This document shows, piece by piece, positions 1 to 10,392 of a stretch of 64,000 nucleotides of DNA. Numbering within the stretch: position 1 is the first letter of the stretch; each line of letters opens with the position of its first letter. The position numbers and the translations under genes were made by a program. The notes beneath the pieces are model-generated. The model had not been told where the DNA came from. It ran no database searches and saw only the letters and a program-made list of their open reading frames with translations. Source of the stretch: Xylogone sp. PMI_703 (lineage: Eukaryota; Ascomycota; Leotiomycetes); contig JAJTUQ010000002.1 of the NCBI GenBank assembly GCA_021399445.1, positions 6,510,001 through 6,574,000 of the forward strand. Direction: 5' to 3'.

Positions 1-1926
1 CCGTCTAGAGGGAAGAGAGAATCGGTCTATCTATTTTTCGTGGTTCTATATCGTCCTTATGTACTACACCACACGAGGGTATATGTTAGTGACAATGACG
101 ATCGGTCATGCTCTTGCACTAACGTTCAATGTTAATTAGCTATCTTAGTGAAGTAATATTGCCGCACCTGTGTCCATTTTGAATGGGCAATTTAATGCCA
201 TTGAGACGTAGTAGTACTAGATACCCGAGAACAAACTAAGACTCTTGCCTGTATATCTCTCACCTTATTTGTCTACCCAATTATATGGTCCCAAAGCCAA
301 CACAAATGCGTATTTCCACGGAAATATGCTTTACCTCAATAGAGGCGCTTTTTAGTTCAGCATGGTCGTTTAGTTCTCGTTGTGTGAATTATCAATAAGG
401 TTCGGAAATAGTTGCCAACCTTACATGATGTACCATATGTGGGTCGCCAATCTTAAGTATCACGATAACTGACCATTACTTTAGAGCCCCTTCGAAATTC
501 AAGGTATACGTCACGGAATAGTCATGGAAGGCCGAAGAGTCATTTAAATGAAATGTGGACTGCGGTTAGGTGGCGTTGATTTCTCAGCGTGACCGCTTTA
601 TTTACTTACTACAATGATGGTGTTCCACCCTATCCATTAGAGCTACGTTTCAATTTTTATTAACACAGCAAAGATACTTTCGAAATTTATCGCGCAGTTT
701 TTGGAAGAGCAGTACGAGTGGCTCTTGTAATTCAAATAGCTTAGAAAAGTCCTTCACCACGATGCTTTCACCTTACTTCCCACTGCTTAAAGAGGAACTG
801 GATAGCGATAGAACAGTCCCATACATGGGAAAGAGTCCAGACCAGCCTGGCGATCCCGGGTCGGAACTAACTTCTTATAAGGAGATAGGAGCTTGGTGCT
901 CAATTTAATTGATAGCTCTTAATGTATCAATGCGTAACAACTTGAACATATTGTGCTATACTTGCCCTCTATCTTCCTCCTAATAAGCATCTTGGTACTA
1001 CCATACTGTCTCACTAGAATCAGCTAATAATATGTGACATCTAAGCTCTTCGTAACAAACTCTAACACAGCCTCTAATCAATTCATGCAGTTGATAGCCT
1101 ATAATTATAAGTGGTTGTAGTGGTTGATAGCCTATAAGTATAGATAGTTATAATGGCTAACAGCGTATAATTATAAACAAGTATAATAAGTGATAACCTA
1201 GATTTAAAGTTATGATACTACCAGGAACACTTACACTTGAAATAATTAATAACTAAGGTGTCAATTAATTTCATTCGAACTATGTGTGGATTTAATTAAT
1301 TATTTTTATCTACATTGTGTTGAGTCTCTTTGCAAACAGTATTAATTTTTGTGCCCGCGACCGTGAGGTGAAACCACCCGTAAGCCACGGCGCAATCAGC
1401 TCTTTGTTTACCCTCCGTCGCGCCGCATCCACAACCTAGCAAAAGGCTAAAGGCCAAGACCGTTATCCTATTGTTCTGATCTACGTGTGAAAGAAACCCT
1501 CGGGATCCCTGTACCGTTGCATTGCAGCATTGCAGCATTGGAGCGATGGAATTAACTTGCTGCGGATTCCGGAGAATTGGGAACTGGTGATAAACCCCGA
1601 GCAGTTTTTTTACGTCTAGAAGGCTGTTTTTCCTTCGTATTTATATCTTCTGGTTGGTGTCGTATGTTTTTCTTCCTTTCTTTCTCTCTTTTTTTAATTT
1701 CTTCTTATTTCAACTTCCGTCCTACATGGCTTTTATTTTTGCTTCGCTTTTCTAATCTTTTCTTGATTCTAAGCAAGAAGAGTCGTACAAATCTTGTGTC
1801 ACGAACCCCTTTCCTTTGGGTGGTTCTTGCTTTCTTGCTATACGTTAATTGTGTAACACGTCGTTACACAGTCAATTCGAAAGACAAAAAAGAACCAAAG
1901 AAAAAGAAAGATAGAAAGGCAAAGAT
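1..1926. other. gene-free, AT-rich left end
   Basis: I see no coding region with recognisable protein sense on either strand. The stretch is AT-rich, with many short A/T runs. It holds one imperfect short tandem repeat at about 1090-1200, listed separately. From about 1600 to 1926 it becomes pyrimidine-rich and probably contains the promoter and 5' leader of the gene starting at 1927. An open stretch at 1577-1930 overlaps that start codon, but it is a low-complexity Phe/Ser/Leu translation of the leader. Confidence 0.6.
1090..1200. repeat. imperfect ~33-bp direct repeat, about three copies
   Basis: The words TTGATAGCCTATAA and TTGATAGCCTATAAGT lie 33 bases apart. They are followed by a more diverged copy, CTAACAGCGTATAATTATAA, and a trailing GTGATAACCTA. 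All copies are rich in TATAATTATAA. This is a small decayed tandem repeat in AT-rich intergenic DNA and no function is apparent. Confidence 0.6.
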
Positions 1927-3150
1927 ATGAAAAATCTCTTCATCATCACAGGCCTAACCTGGCTCTGTACAACCTCCGCATCTCTCATCCCAAAAGTCAA
2001 AATCATCCCCTCCGCGCCTGCCACCGGCCCCAGCATCGCAAACTACATCTCCACTCCCAGCGGCCTCGACGGGCCCAAGCTATCCTCCATCAATGCCACC
2101 TCCTACGACTGGTGGTACTTCGACGCCGTCGCTCCAGACCTCAAGTCATACATCTCCATCGTCTTCTACACCTCCCTGGCATCCGGATTCCCCTTCCTCC
2201 CGGACAATCCCAACACCACCACCGTCGTGGGCGTCTACACAGCCTTTCCTAATGGCACAACCACGTCTGATACGCTTTCAGCCACGGAGGTCGTCGTGAG
2301 TGACACCGGTGCGTACGGGATCTACGAGGGAGCGGGCGCCGCTTGGCTTGCTCCGGTTGGGCACGCGGAGTATGTGGTTACGATTAATTCCCCCCAAACG
2401 GGCATCTTCGGGAGCTTTATTCTGAACTCGAGGGCGCCGGCACATTACCCTTGTGGGCCCGAGAAGGCGGGCCAGGATATGCATGTTGGGCCGAATGTCG
2501 GATGGTCGAATGCTGTGCCTGATGCGGTTGGCGATGTGAATTTCGTGATCCATGGATCGAGACTGGCTTTTACGGGAGTTGCCTATCATGATAAGGTGAG
2601 ATTCTTCTTTGAAAATATCATCATTTGTGTTTTATGCGTGACTGTTTTTCATCCACTTCTGTCATACTTACAATCAGCTCATGGCAATGGTATTGACTGA
2701 CTCTGGTCTGGATAGAACTGGGGTGATGCTCCATTTGCTTCCGTCGTAGGAAGCTGGTACTGGGGCCATGGTCGTCTGGGAGGGTACTCCATTGTCTGGT
2801 TTTCTTTCTTAACTCCGGCTGGTGACAACCATGTATCCGCCTATGTCGCCAAGGGTGACAAGATCTTAACAGCATCTTGTAAAAGTGGCTCCATTAAAGT
2901 TCGCCCAACAGGCGCAAATGATGAGTACCCGCCAAAGCCAGGCAACCCACCTCCGGGAGGATTCGCCATCGAGATTGAGATCGATGAGCACGGAAAACAG
3001 ACATTGCAAGCAAATGTTACCCTAATGACCACGGTGGTGGATGGTGAAACGTTATATTACCGCATGCTTGGCGGAATGAAGGGCAGAGTAGGTAAGCATG
3101 GGCCGGAATTGACTGGCCCTGCGCTGTATGAGCAATTTGCTATTGTATAA
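1927..3150 (+). CDS. secreted lipocalin-like protein of the fungal Diels-Alderase / CrtC-like family
   Basis: Two exons, 1927-2595 and 2716-3150, give 367 residues. The intron is GTGAGA...GATAG, 120 bases, phase 0. Residues 1-19 look like a signal peptide. The motif YDWWYFDAVAPD (about 58-69) and, after the intron, the join YHDK/NWGD followed by SWYWGHGRLGGYS are hallmarks of the two-lobed beta-barrel family that includes fungal intramolecular [4+2] cyclases of polyketide/NRPS pathways and hydroxyneurosporene-synthase-like proteins. The length fits that family (about 360-400). A catalytic role is inferred from family alone. The next genes encode a 2EXR protein and a regulator, with no PKS, NRPS or tailoring gene within this window, so it is either an orphan copy or the edge of a cluster lying to the left. 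The start is the first ATG after a pyrimidine-rich leader and directly precedes the signal peptide. Confidence 0.82.
2596..2715 (+). other. intron of the Diels-Alderase-like gene
   Basis: Donor AAG/GTGAGA and acceptor GGATAG/AACTGG. Removing it restores the family motif YHDKNWGD in phase 0. Reading through the donor gives a hydrophobic nonsense tail that stops at about 2700. Confidence 0.85.
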
Positions 3151-3663
3151 GAAAGTGTATAGAGCTGTTACATCTCTGTAACACGCAAAACTTGTAAGAC
3201 GAAGGAAGAAGATTAGACAAATTAATATTCTATTTATGTATATTATATTTGACGTGAGTGTAACAATGTCTCACGTTGTGGACTTGTTATCATGAAGCCG
3301 TCTCTTGTAGTGATTATTATACTTTTAGGAGATGACGTACCTCAACTCCATAGCTCAGAATTCATTTGATCGTACCTTTAGGAATAACTCACTGCAATTA
3401 TATCCAAGTCAACTTTATAGTGGCCATTCTCAGACCAGTTTAGACCGTCTGGATCAGTTGAGCCATATGAGAGCTTCAAGTCCTGCGCCGTTCTACCAGA
3501 ACATCCACCCTCGTATAGTGGCAGCAGCCTCGAGCTCTCTCATCTCATTGTAAGACTGGCAGCGACTTCGGTGCGAGTATCCATGTGAGGCAGCTCATTC
3601 ATGATTTGGAAGTCATCATAGATATAATTTCAATAGCACTCTCTGTATAAGAGGCCACCCACC
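3151..3663. other. intergenic space between convergent genes
   Basis: This holds the 3' ends of the convergent genes ending at 3150 (+) and 3664 (-). AT-rich bases just after 3150 (AATTAATATTCTATTTATG) could serve polyadenylation. I see nothing else. Confidence 0.5.
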
Positions 3664-4410
3664 TCATAGCACCCACATTTGTACATCAGGCGGAGTCTTA
3701 TGCCAGAACTCCTTCCATTTGCTCCCCTCCAGCTCGATCTGTCTCCTCAACTCATGCACATAGCAACAGACGTGTAAACCGGCCTCATACCCGTCTAGCA
3801 CGTACTTGTCTTCCATGCTTTTGTCCACCACCAGCGGTGCCCACGCCCCATCCCGGCCCCTCCGAATGATTGAGTGCCTGTAGTGCTCTTCTAGGTCGCG
3901 ATCCCCGAGCTCAGTCTTCAGCACCAACGCAAAAGTACGAAGATTCTGCAACAACCTGATCTCGCTCAGGGACTGGGTGCGAAACACCCTCAGGACCTCC
4001 CAGAGTTGGGTGTCGATGGCACACTTGAGGATCCGTTCCGAGGCACCGCCGGGCCCACTCATGGCTAGATCGAAGCTGAGATCGCCTTCGGGACTGCATT
4101 CCAAGCTGTCAAAGAAGATGGTATCGCGGTCGAAGTCGACGTAGATGTGCGAATCGTACTTGGGGTTGAGCAGGAGCTTGGAGTAGCGCTGGAGACACAG
4201 GGCGCGCGACTCGGAGCACACGGCGAGCAGAGCTGGGTTGGCGATTGGAGAGGCGTAGACGTCCAGGGGCCGACAGAACTGCACAGGGACGATGCGTGGT
4301 GGGGGCATGGCGGACAGCCAGATCTTGAGACGGAGCTCGGGCGGAAGGAGAGAGAAGGAAGGGAAGGTGGGGTTGAAGAGGCCCTGGAGGTCCATTGTTT
4401 CTGTCGTCAT
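3664..4410 (-). CDS. 2EXR-domain protein (fungal F-box-like family)
   Basis: A single exon encodes 248 residues. Near the N-terminus the segment FPSFSLLPPELRLKIWLSAM (about 15-34) is the start of the 2EXR domain, a large fungal family whose opening resembles an F-box (LPxELRxxIW). It is followed by typical family text: ALLAVCSESRALCLQRY at about 60 and YVDFDRDTIFF at about 90. These proteins are usually 200-400 residues, soluble, and of unknown role, often in large paralogous sets. No transmembrane segment or signal peptide is visible. The start is the first in-frame ATG. A second Met six residues in, MDLQG, could also serve. The gene is convergent with the upstream secreted protein and divergent from the transcription factor at 5787. 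Function cannot be stated beyond family membership. Confidence 0.85.
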   Translation of the reverse strand: MTTETMDLQGLFNPTFPSFSLLPPELRLKIWLSAMPPPRIVPVQFCRPLDVYASPIANPALLAVCSESRALCLQRYSKLLLNPKYDSHIYVDFDRDTIFFDSLECSPEGDLSFDLAMSGPGGASERILKCAIDTQLWEVLRVFRTQSLSEIRLLQNLRTFALVLKTELGDRDLEEHYRHSIIRRGRDGAWAPLVVDKSMEDKYVLDGYEAGLHVCCYVHELRRQIELEGSKWKEFWHKTPPDVQMWVL

Positions 4411-5786
4411 GGAGCAAGAGAAGACGGAGAGCTAAAGATAGGAGGGAAAAAAAAAACAAAAACCAAAGTACCACTGAAGCTCGATCTGTGATCTGTCTAA
4501 TCGATCGCCTTCGTTTCGTTCCGTTGAGGTGCAGGATGCATAGAGGGTGGACGCAGACACGGCCCTGGCCGGTGGACGAGAGAGGCTCGGTACGGTGGCT
4601 CAAGTGGATAAGGACGAAAGGTGCAACCCACAGTTCGATATGTCAGCTTCAGCTGCAATGGTTGTTGATGGCAGGCGTGCTCGCGTGGCGCCCGCTTCGC
4701 AAAAGGGCAGTGTTTTGGGACCGCAGTGCAGGGCCTGCCTGGCTGAAAATTTTACCCTCTGCAGCAGTAATGACGATGAAGGGTCGTTTTCATCTCGAGA
4801 CCCTTTTTTGAAAAAAAGTTGTTGAGTTGCACGACAGATCTCCAGGGCGTTCTGGGCGAGGGTTTGTGGTGTGCGAGTGGAAGTTGCTGAGGATGACTGA
4901 TACTTAGATAATTGCCGAATGGAGCTCCAGGCTCCGTGGCAGATTTACTGGCAGGTACTGGCACTAGGGGCCATAGGGCTGTACCTCCGTACTGTACCTG
5001 TGTCTCGCCCTATTTCGGGCCTGTGCAGCGGTACCGGTACCTAGTCGAAGCCCCCCGTCTGCAGGGCCGATACTCCCCACCACAGCCCGTCTACAGTACG
5101 CAGTACGGTACTTACTACTCCCGTCCTCCTTCTGTACGGATGTACCGGTCGAGAGAATGCCGCAAGGGGACGCTGCCCCCCCGGACATGCCCAAATGCAC
5201 GAGGCTGAACAGCCTGACTCGGCAGCGGGCAGGTGCAGCTCGCAGATGAGAAAAAGATCTTTCTAGATGCCCAATCCTGTCGTAGTGCCGAGGGGTGCTG
5301 CGGTCATCTTGCGGTCATCTCGCAGTCGTGCGTTGGAGATGTCCTTCGCCTCCCGGCTTCGCTGGTCGTGCAGTGTTGCCGCTCTAGACAGTACAAGTTG
5401 ACGGCTGCCCCCCTTTACGCCTTTTGCTTTTGCTCTCCAGAGCGGCCTGAGAGTCGAGCTGGCCACTCCCGTGCGCTGCCCCGATCCGGAAAAAGCTTAG
5501 GCCGAGCACGCAGCCCCTCGCTGACTGGCCAGCAACCCCGTCCCGGCTCCTTCCACCGCGTCTCAGCTGGTGGAGAGAGAAAGAAAGACCCAGAGAAGAG
5601 GATCAGATCAGAAGGACCTCGTTTCTTCGTCCCCAGCAGATGCAATTGTCCTCGATCTCGTCCCTTCGTCATCCGCTATATTAATTAGATGCCGTCGTTC
5701 TCCATGCCTGGAGCCGACGGTTTATCCTAGCGCACTACCGATTGCTTTCTCACCGATCGCTTCCCTCACCCCAGACCTCCTCAACA
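4411..5786. promoter_or_regulatory. divergent intergenic region with a GTAC-rich island
   Basis: About 1.4 kb separates the 2EXR gene (-) from the zinc-cluster gene (+), so it must hold both promoters. Between about 4950 and 5160 the tetranucleotide GTAC recurs many times, in words such as GTACTGTACCTG, CGGTACCGGTACC and CAGTACGGTACTTAC. From about 5400 to 5786 it is rich in C/T words typical of a fungal leader. Open stretches here look like noise. Confidence 0.55.
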
Positions 5787-7761
5787 ATGGTTGTAGGAGA
5801 CGGTCAGAAGGTCTCCTCCGTGGAGCCCATCGTCACCAAACGCAAACGCATCGGCGGCCCCAGGTCCAGGAATGGCTGCAATACGTGCAGGTACGTACGA
5901 GAATTCTGTGTCCGAGCTGGATGCGGCGAGGGGGGTGCTGGAATGTTGGCATCTTCACAGCTGCGGCTGTTGATTACGCTCGCCTTTACCAATAGCGCCT
6001 ACATGAGCTGCGGGCGAATGGATGTAACGAGGCTCTCCTCGGACCCACTGCAGCAGGTTGCTATTATACTCCTTCAAGCTTCATTTCTACTTTGTTTTCT
6101 TTGTTGTAGCTTTTTTACATGGTTGCTTCGTGTGCTAGGCGGTGGGCATGTTGCGCTGAAATGGGATTTACTAATCCGACTTGGGTGGTGATAGGATTCG
6201 ACATGTGAAATGCGATGAAACTCGGCCGGGCTGCATTCGCTGTGCAAACTTCGGCCGAAAATGCGATGGATATGAAGTACGCGACAAACCTGTTCCTCCC
6301 CGTCCTCGAACGACAGCAAAGCCGAAACCTAAGACCGTCGTCGTAAGGCCCCAGGCCACCCGCTATATCCTCCCGACGACATACCTCTACAGTCCCGAGC
6401 CATCACTCTCGCCGACGCCGAGTGAGAGTGTCTTCAGGGACGATACCGAATACAGGTACTTCGCTCTATTCAGAGATGAAGTCGCCAATGAGTTATCTGG
6501 TTCATTCGAATCAGTATTGTGGAAGAAACTAGTGCCTCGGGCATGCCACGAGGAGGCGTCCATCAGACACGCAACCATTGCTGTGGCGGCATTAAGCCAA
6601 GCTATTAAGTCGAAACGAAGGTTTGGCCACAAGATTGATTCTGATCGCCATCGTATGTATGCGGAGTGGCAGTACGGCATGTCGCTCAAGGCGCTGCAGG
6701 ATGCCGTAGCAAGAGGTGAAGAAGCTATGAGGACAGCATCACTTGCCTGTCTTCTAATCTTTGCATTTGAAAATCTCCAGGGCGATTTGAATCTGGCACT
6801 GTCTAATGTACAGATTACCTTGCACCTCCTTCATGACTGGCTGTTTAGGAATAGGAATCCTGATCGGATATGGTTCTCCCCTGCGCCGCATGTGCTCGAG
6901 GATGCCATCATCTCCGCCTTCACGAGACTCGATGTTCATCTCATGAGCTGGATCACAGCACCACAGCCCTCTCCGGACAGCATGGTCAAGTACACGGTGA
7001 CGAGCCGCTACAGCGACATACCAGATGCCTTCCAAAGCCTCGCTGATGCAAAGGCATATTGGGAACACATTCTCAACCGCGTCTTTTATTTCATGGCCAC
7101 TATACCGCAGTTGAAGTACAACGCTGGTATAACGGAGAAAGATATCAAAGACCCGGAGCAATTCCTAAAGAGAGTTGCTTACCTTTATGAAGAGCCTGCC
7201 TCTGAGCTTTACCGCTGGGGCAAGGCATTCGAACCTATCCTACAACGATGTCGAACCACAGCTGGGGATGAAGATTTTATTGCAGCTCACGTCATTAAAC
7301 TTCAAAGCTTGACCATAAACGTGAGTTTGCGAGCGGCATTCCTGGACGAGGCCGCTTCTTATGACATGTTCCTCCCGGACTTCATCCAGGTGATCAGCAT
7401 TGTTCGAGATCTCTCCCAGCACCATGGCTTTACCCGGGACTTTGTATTCGATCCTGGAGCCGGGGTCATCCCCTGCCTGTTCATGGCCATGGCGAAGAGC
7501 ACGGATCGAGCGGTACGGCGAGAGGCCGTCAATATGCTACATGCCATTGAGCCGCGTCGAGAGGGCGTGTGGGAGAGCGGCATCATCGCCCGGATTGGAG
7601 ATGAGATGCTGAAGGCGGAAGAGCAGCAGCAGCAGCTGGACGAAGAGGAGGACATGATCTTGGTGCGGCTGCACTGTCTCAGCACCACGATTCGGATGCC
7701 ACGATGCGGCTCTGACCATCCGAATCCCCTGCTGGAGTTTGAGATCAACTATCGGCCCTGA
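5787..7761 (+). CDS. Zn(II)2Cys6 transcription factor with fungal-specific C-terminal domain
   Basis: Two exons, 5787-5890 and 6195-7761, give 556 residues. The intron splits the zinc cluster: CNTCR before it, IRHVKC after it. Joined, the cysteines are 31, 34, 41, 48, 51 and 58, a perfect CX2CX6CX6CX2CX6C binuclear cluster, preceded by basic residues (KRKRIGGPRSR). An intron inside the cluster is common in this family. The rest, rich in helical text such as HATIAVAALSQAIKS at about 160 and a long middle region, fits the fungal-specific transcription factor domain. A short EEQQQQLDEEED run lies near the C-terminus. The 304-base intron is long for this window, and extra exons inside it cannot be excluded. 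It probably binds DNA as a dimer through CGG-type half sites. The target pathway is unknown. Confidence 0.9.
5891..6194 (+). other. 304-base intron inside the zinc-cluster codons
   Basis: Donor CAG/GTACGT, acceptor GATAG/GATTCG, phase 2. The splice rebuilds Arg35 and the CX6C spacing of the zinc cluster. Retention would destroy the DNA-binding domain. Confidence 0.85.
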
Positions 7762-10392
7762 GAAAGGGGGAGGGCAGTGCCTTTCGTGCTAATGGGAATT
7801 CTGGAGTTTTTCGGTCAAGGAAATTGCTGACAAAGGTTCGGCGGACGGTTCAAAATGCCCTCTGCTCGGTTCGGTATTTGTGAGTTTTTGATGCTGCTGA
7901 AAATACAAGTCTGTTTTTATTTTCTCTCTGTTAGGCCGTCTTGTTTTCTTGCTGTCCGGGGCCACAAGAGGTTGATTCCATCTTTTCCTGTTATGTCGCG
8001 ATATATTCTATATAGGGTGGGATCGGCGAGGGTCTCTGGATGTCTGATGGGAGGACAAGGGATCTGAGCAAACGGCGTAACATTTTTAATTCTCCTTTTT
8101 GACTTTTCTTCTCCTTGTTGCCGCAAGTCTGTCTAGGTCTGGAAAAAGAATGGAAGCTTTCTGATATGGATGTACGATGTACCTAAGTCGTTCTATATAT
8201 ACGCAGCAATATCTTGATCCACCTCGGGAAATTTTGCAGACGCTAGGAGGCGGTAGGAGCGTCGAGGCGTGACCTGTGGAGATGTTGCTGGACTGTTGTT
8301 GGACTGCTGATGGGCTGCTGCGTGTGTCGGCAGTCGAGGTACCAAGTACCGTAGACGGTGTGGCCAATTGGTGTGTGCAACGTGACTTGGGTCCGTGCTG
8401 GGAGTCGATGCACCAACCAGCGGCACTTCGAGCGGAGAATAGCACTGTACCTGCGTACCTTACCAATAGTGCCTGGAGAGAGGGGAATCTGCTCCTTCCA
8501 ACACAGCTGTAGGATTGTGCGAAAGGGGGAAAGGGTACCCAGCTGCTGGATACGCAGTATGCAAGCACTTTACGATGGTGGAGATATCAAAAGGGGTGCT
8601 AATATTACTGTCCATGTTGTTTTGGAGTCGTGAATGTACGAATGAATATATGGATAATTGAATGACAACTGACCACTTGCGATTGAGGATCTGACTCTGT
8701 GCCATCGCGGCAATCTACAGTATCCAAGTACCGTACGACATCGGCAATCTCAGCAGCTTAATCATCAGACTTAGGTTGAACTTAGAGCCCGCCGAGCCCG
8801 TCCACCCCAAATTCCATTGGTGAGCACGTAATTCGAGGGAAGATTGAGATCCGCGTGACCTGAAGAGAGAGGCCCTGGAGGAAGCTGGGGAGGGAAAGAC
8901 CAAAAAACTTGCTTGGGCGACCTTCAACATGCGGGTGTTTAGCAAACAGATCCAACCCTGTACAGGGAACAAACAATCCACCGCTGCTACGTCATGGGCC
9001 AGCCAGCGACCAGCGCCAGTCGGGAAACGTCCTAGTGCGCTTTCACGTGCCTGATGAAACAGACGTCCCTTGTCCCTTGTTGTCTTCCTTAAAAGATCTG
9101 TATTAAGGGGGACCCCATTGGATCTCGAGTCTGTCATACCACAGAGTCAATTATCAATTGCTACGGGAAGCATATATAGCACAGCGTATTATGTGTGTGT
9201 GCTGTACTTTTTCTTCCAGCGCACTACTGTGATTACCTCAAGGCACTGGTAAGCTGGTGCAGTACAGTAAGCTACGGTCAAAGTAAGCAGCAAAATAGAG
9301 AAGAAGCGTCCACTAAGGTACAGCGGTGACGTGAGAGGTTCCCAGGGAGCTTGGGCCGCTGGCTTCTGGTGGACCCTCTCCCAAGCCCCCAAAGGCCCCA
9401 AGCCTCGAAGCCCGCTACCAGCGCTACCACTGCTACGACGCACCCTCAACCGCATCTGGATCCAGCGTCCAAGAAGGAGACAAGAGAAGAGACCCAAAGA
9501 CCCAAAACCCAGGGAATCAGGGAACAACACAACGCCGGCTTCTGTCACTGGCACTGGCGCGCTGGTTCTGGATCTGGATCTGGCAATTGTTTGCTGTCGC
9601 ATCGCACATTAATTAAGCGTCGCGTGTCTCATTTTCTCTTCTAGCTTTCCCTTCCTTCTTTTCCCTCCTCCTCCTTCTCTTCCTTCGCTCCTTTCTGGGA
9701 TCCCCCTTCCGCTGCTTCAACCTTGTCCTCCCAAACCCATTCTGCGCCTCCAATCGCGGGTGGTAGATCCAAACAAGCCTTTCAATTGATTTACTCGGCG
9801 CATCGACAATCGCCCATAGGCAAGGAATCTTCAGCGAATTTGGGCCAGCACAAGAGGGAGGTAATAAAGGGAGTTTACCAACAAAGGTGTACCATATACC
9901 ATACTCCAGTGCGCAAGTCCTACGAGAAGAAAGAGAAGAAAGAGAGTCTCTTGCGCCAGTTCTAGCCTCCAAGGGATTCTTACCTCTCCCTTGCTACATG
10001 CGCACCTGCCGTCTCTCCAGGTTGATGTGCCCGACGACTGCTCCTCCGGCACCACTCCACGCGTCAGACATTCCTCCAGCCACCCTCCACCCTTCCTCGC
10101 CGCCGCGCCTCACGAGCCACACCCCGTCGAACCCGTCATCTCTCGCCTAATCTCACCCTTCGGACGGGCTGAACAACCAACCAAACCCACACCCCCCGTC
10201 GTCATAATCGCGACGCCCCGAACAGCTCTTGGATCGTCTCTCTTGCCCCTTCTGTTTCTACCCGCGCCAGCACATCCGCATCATCCTGCTCATCCTCACT
10301 CTTTTTCCCTATCTACTTCTCAATGCGATTCTCTCCTCATTAGCCCTTGGTTGGCAGATGATTGTCAGGCAACGCGCCTATCCCCCTCGACA
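7762..10392. promoter_or_regulatory. 2.6-kb upstream region of the large disordered-protein gene
   Basis: No gene is recognised. Small GTAC clusters occur near 8340, 8450, 8725 and 9260. From about 9600 to 10390 the strand is dominated by C/T-rich and CCA-rich words, typical of a long fungal 5' leader, and leads straight into the ATG at 10393. Open stretches here (for example 9991-10584) are Pro/Ser/His-rich translations of this leader. Confidence 0.5.

Noticed and set aside
1577..1930. 117-codon open frame
   Set aside because: Phe/Leu/Ser-rich translation of a T-rich leader that overlaps the start of the real gene.
4590..4660. tRNA-Arg-like stretch (GTGGCTCAAGTGGATAAGG)
   Set aside because: The A-box resemblance is good, but there is no anticodon arm, no proper B box (GTTCGATATG instead of GTTCGAATCC) and no acceptor stem pairing.
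6181..6194. Start of the zinc-cluster gene at a TTG codon in the second exon
   Set aside because: It lacks the first two cysteines; the upstream exon restores a full CX2CX6CX6CX2CX6C cluster.
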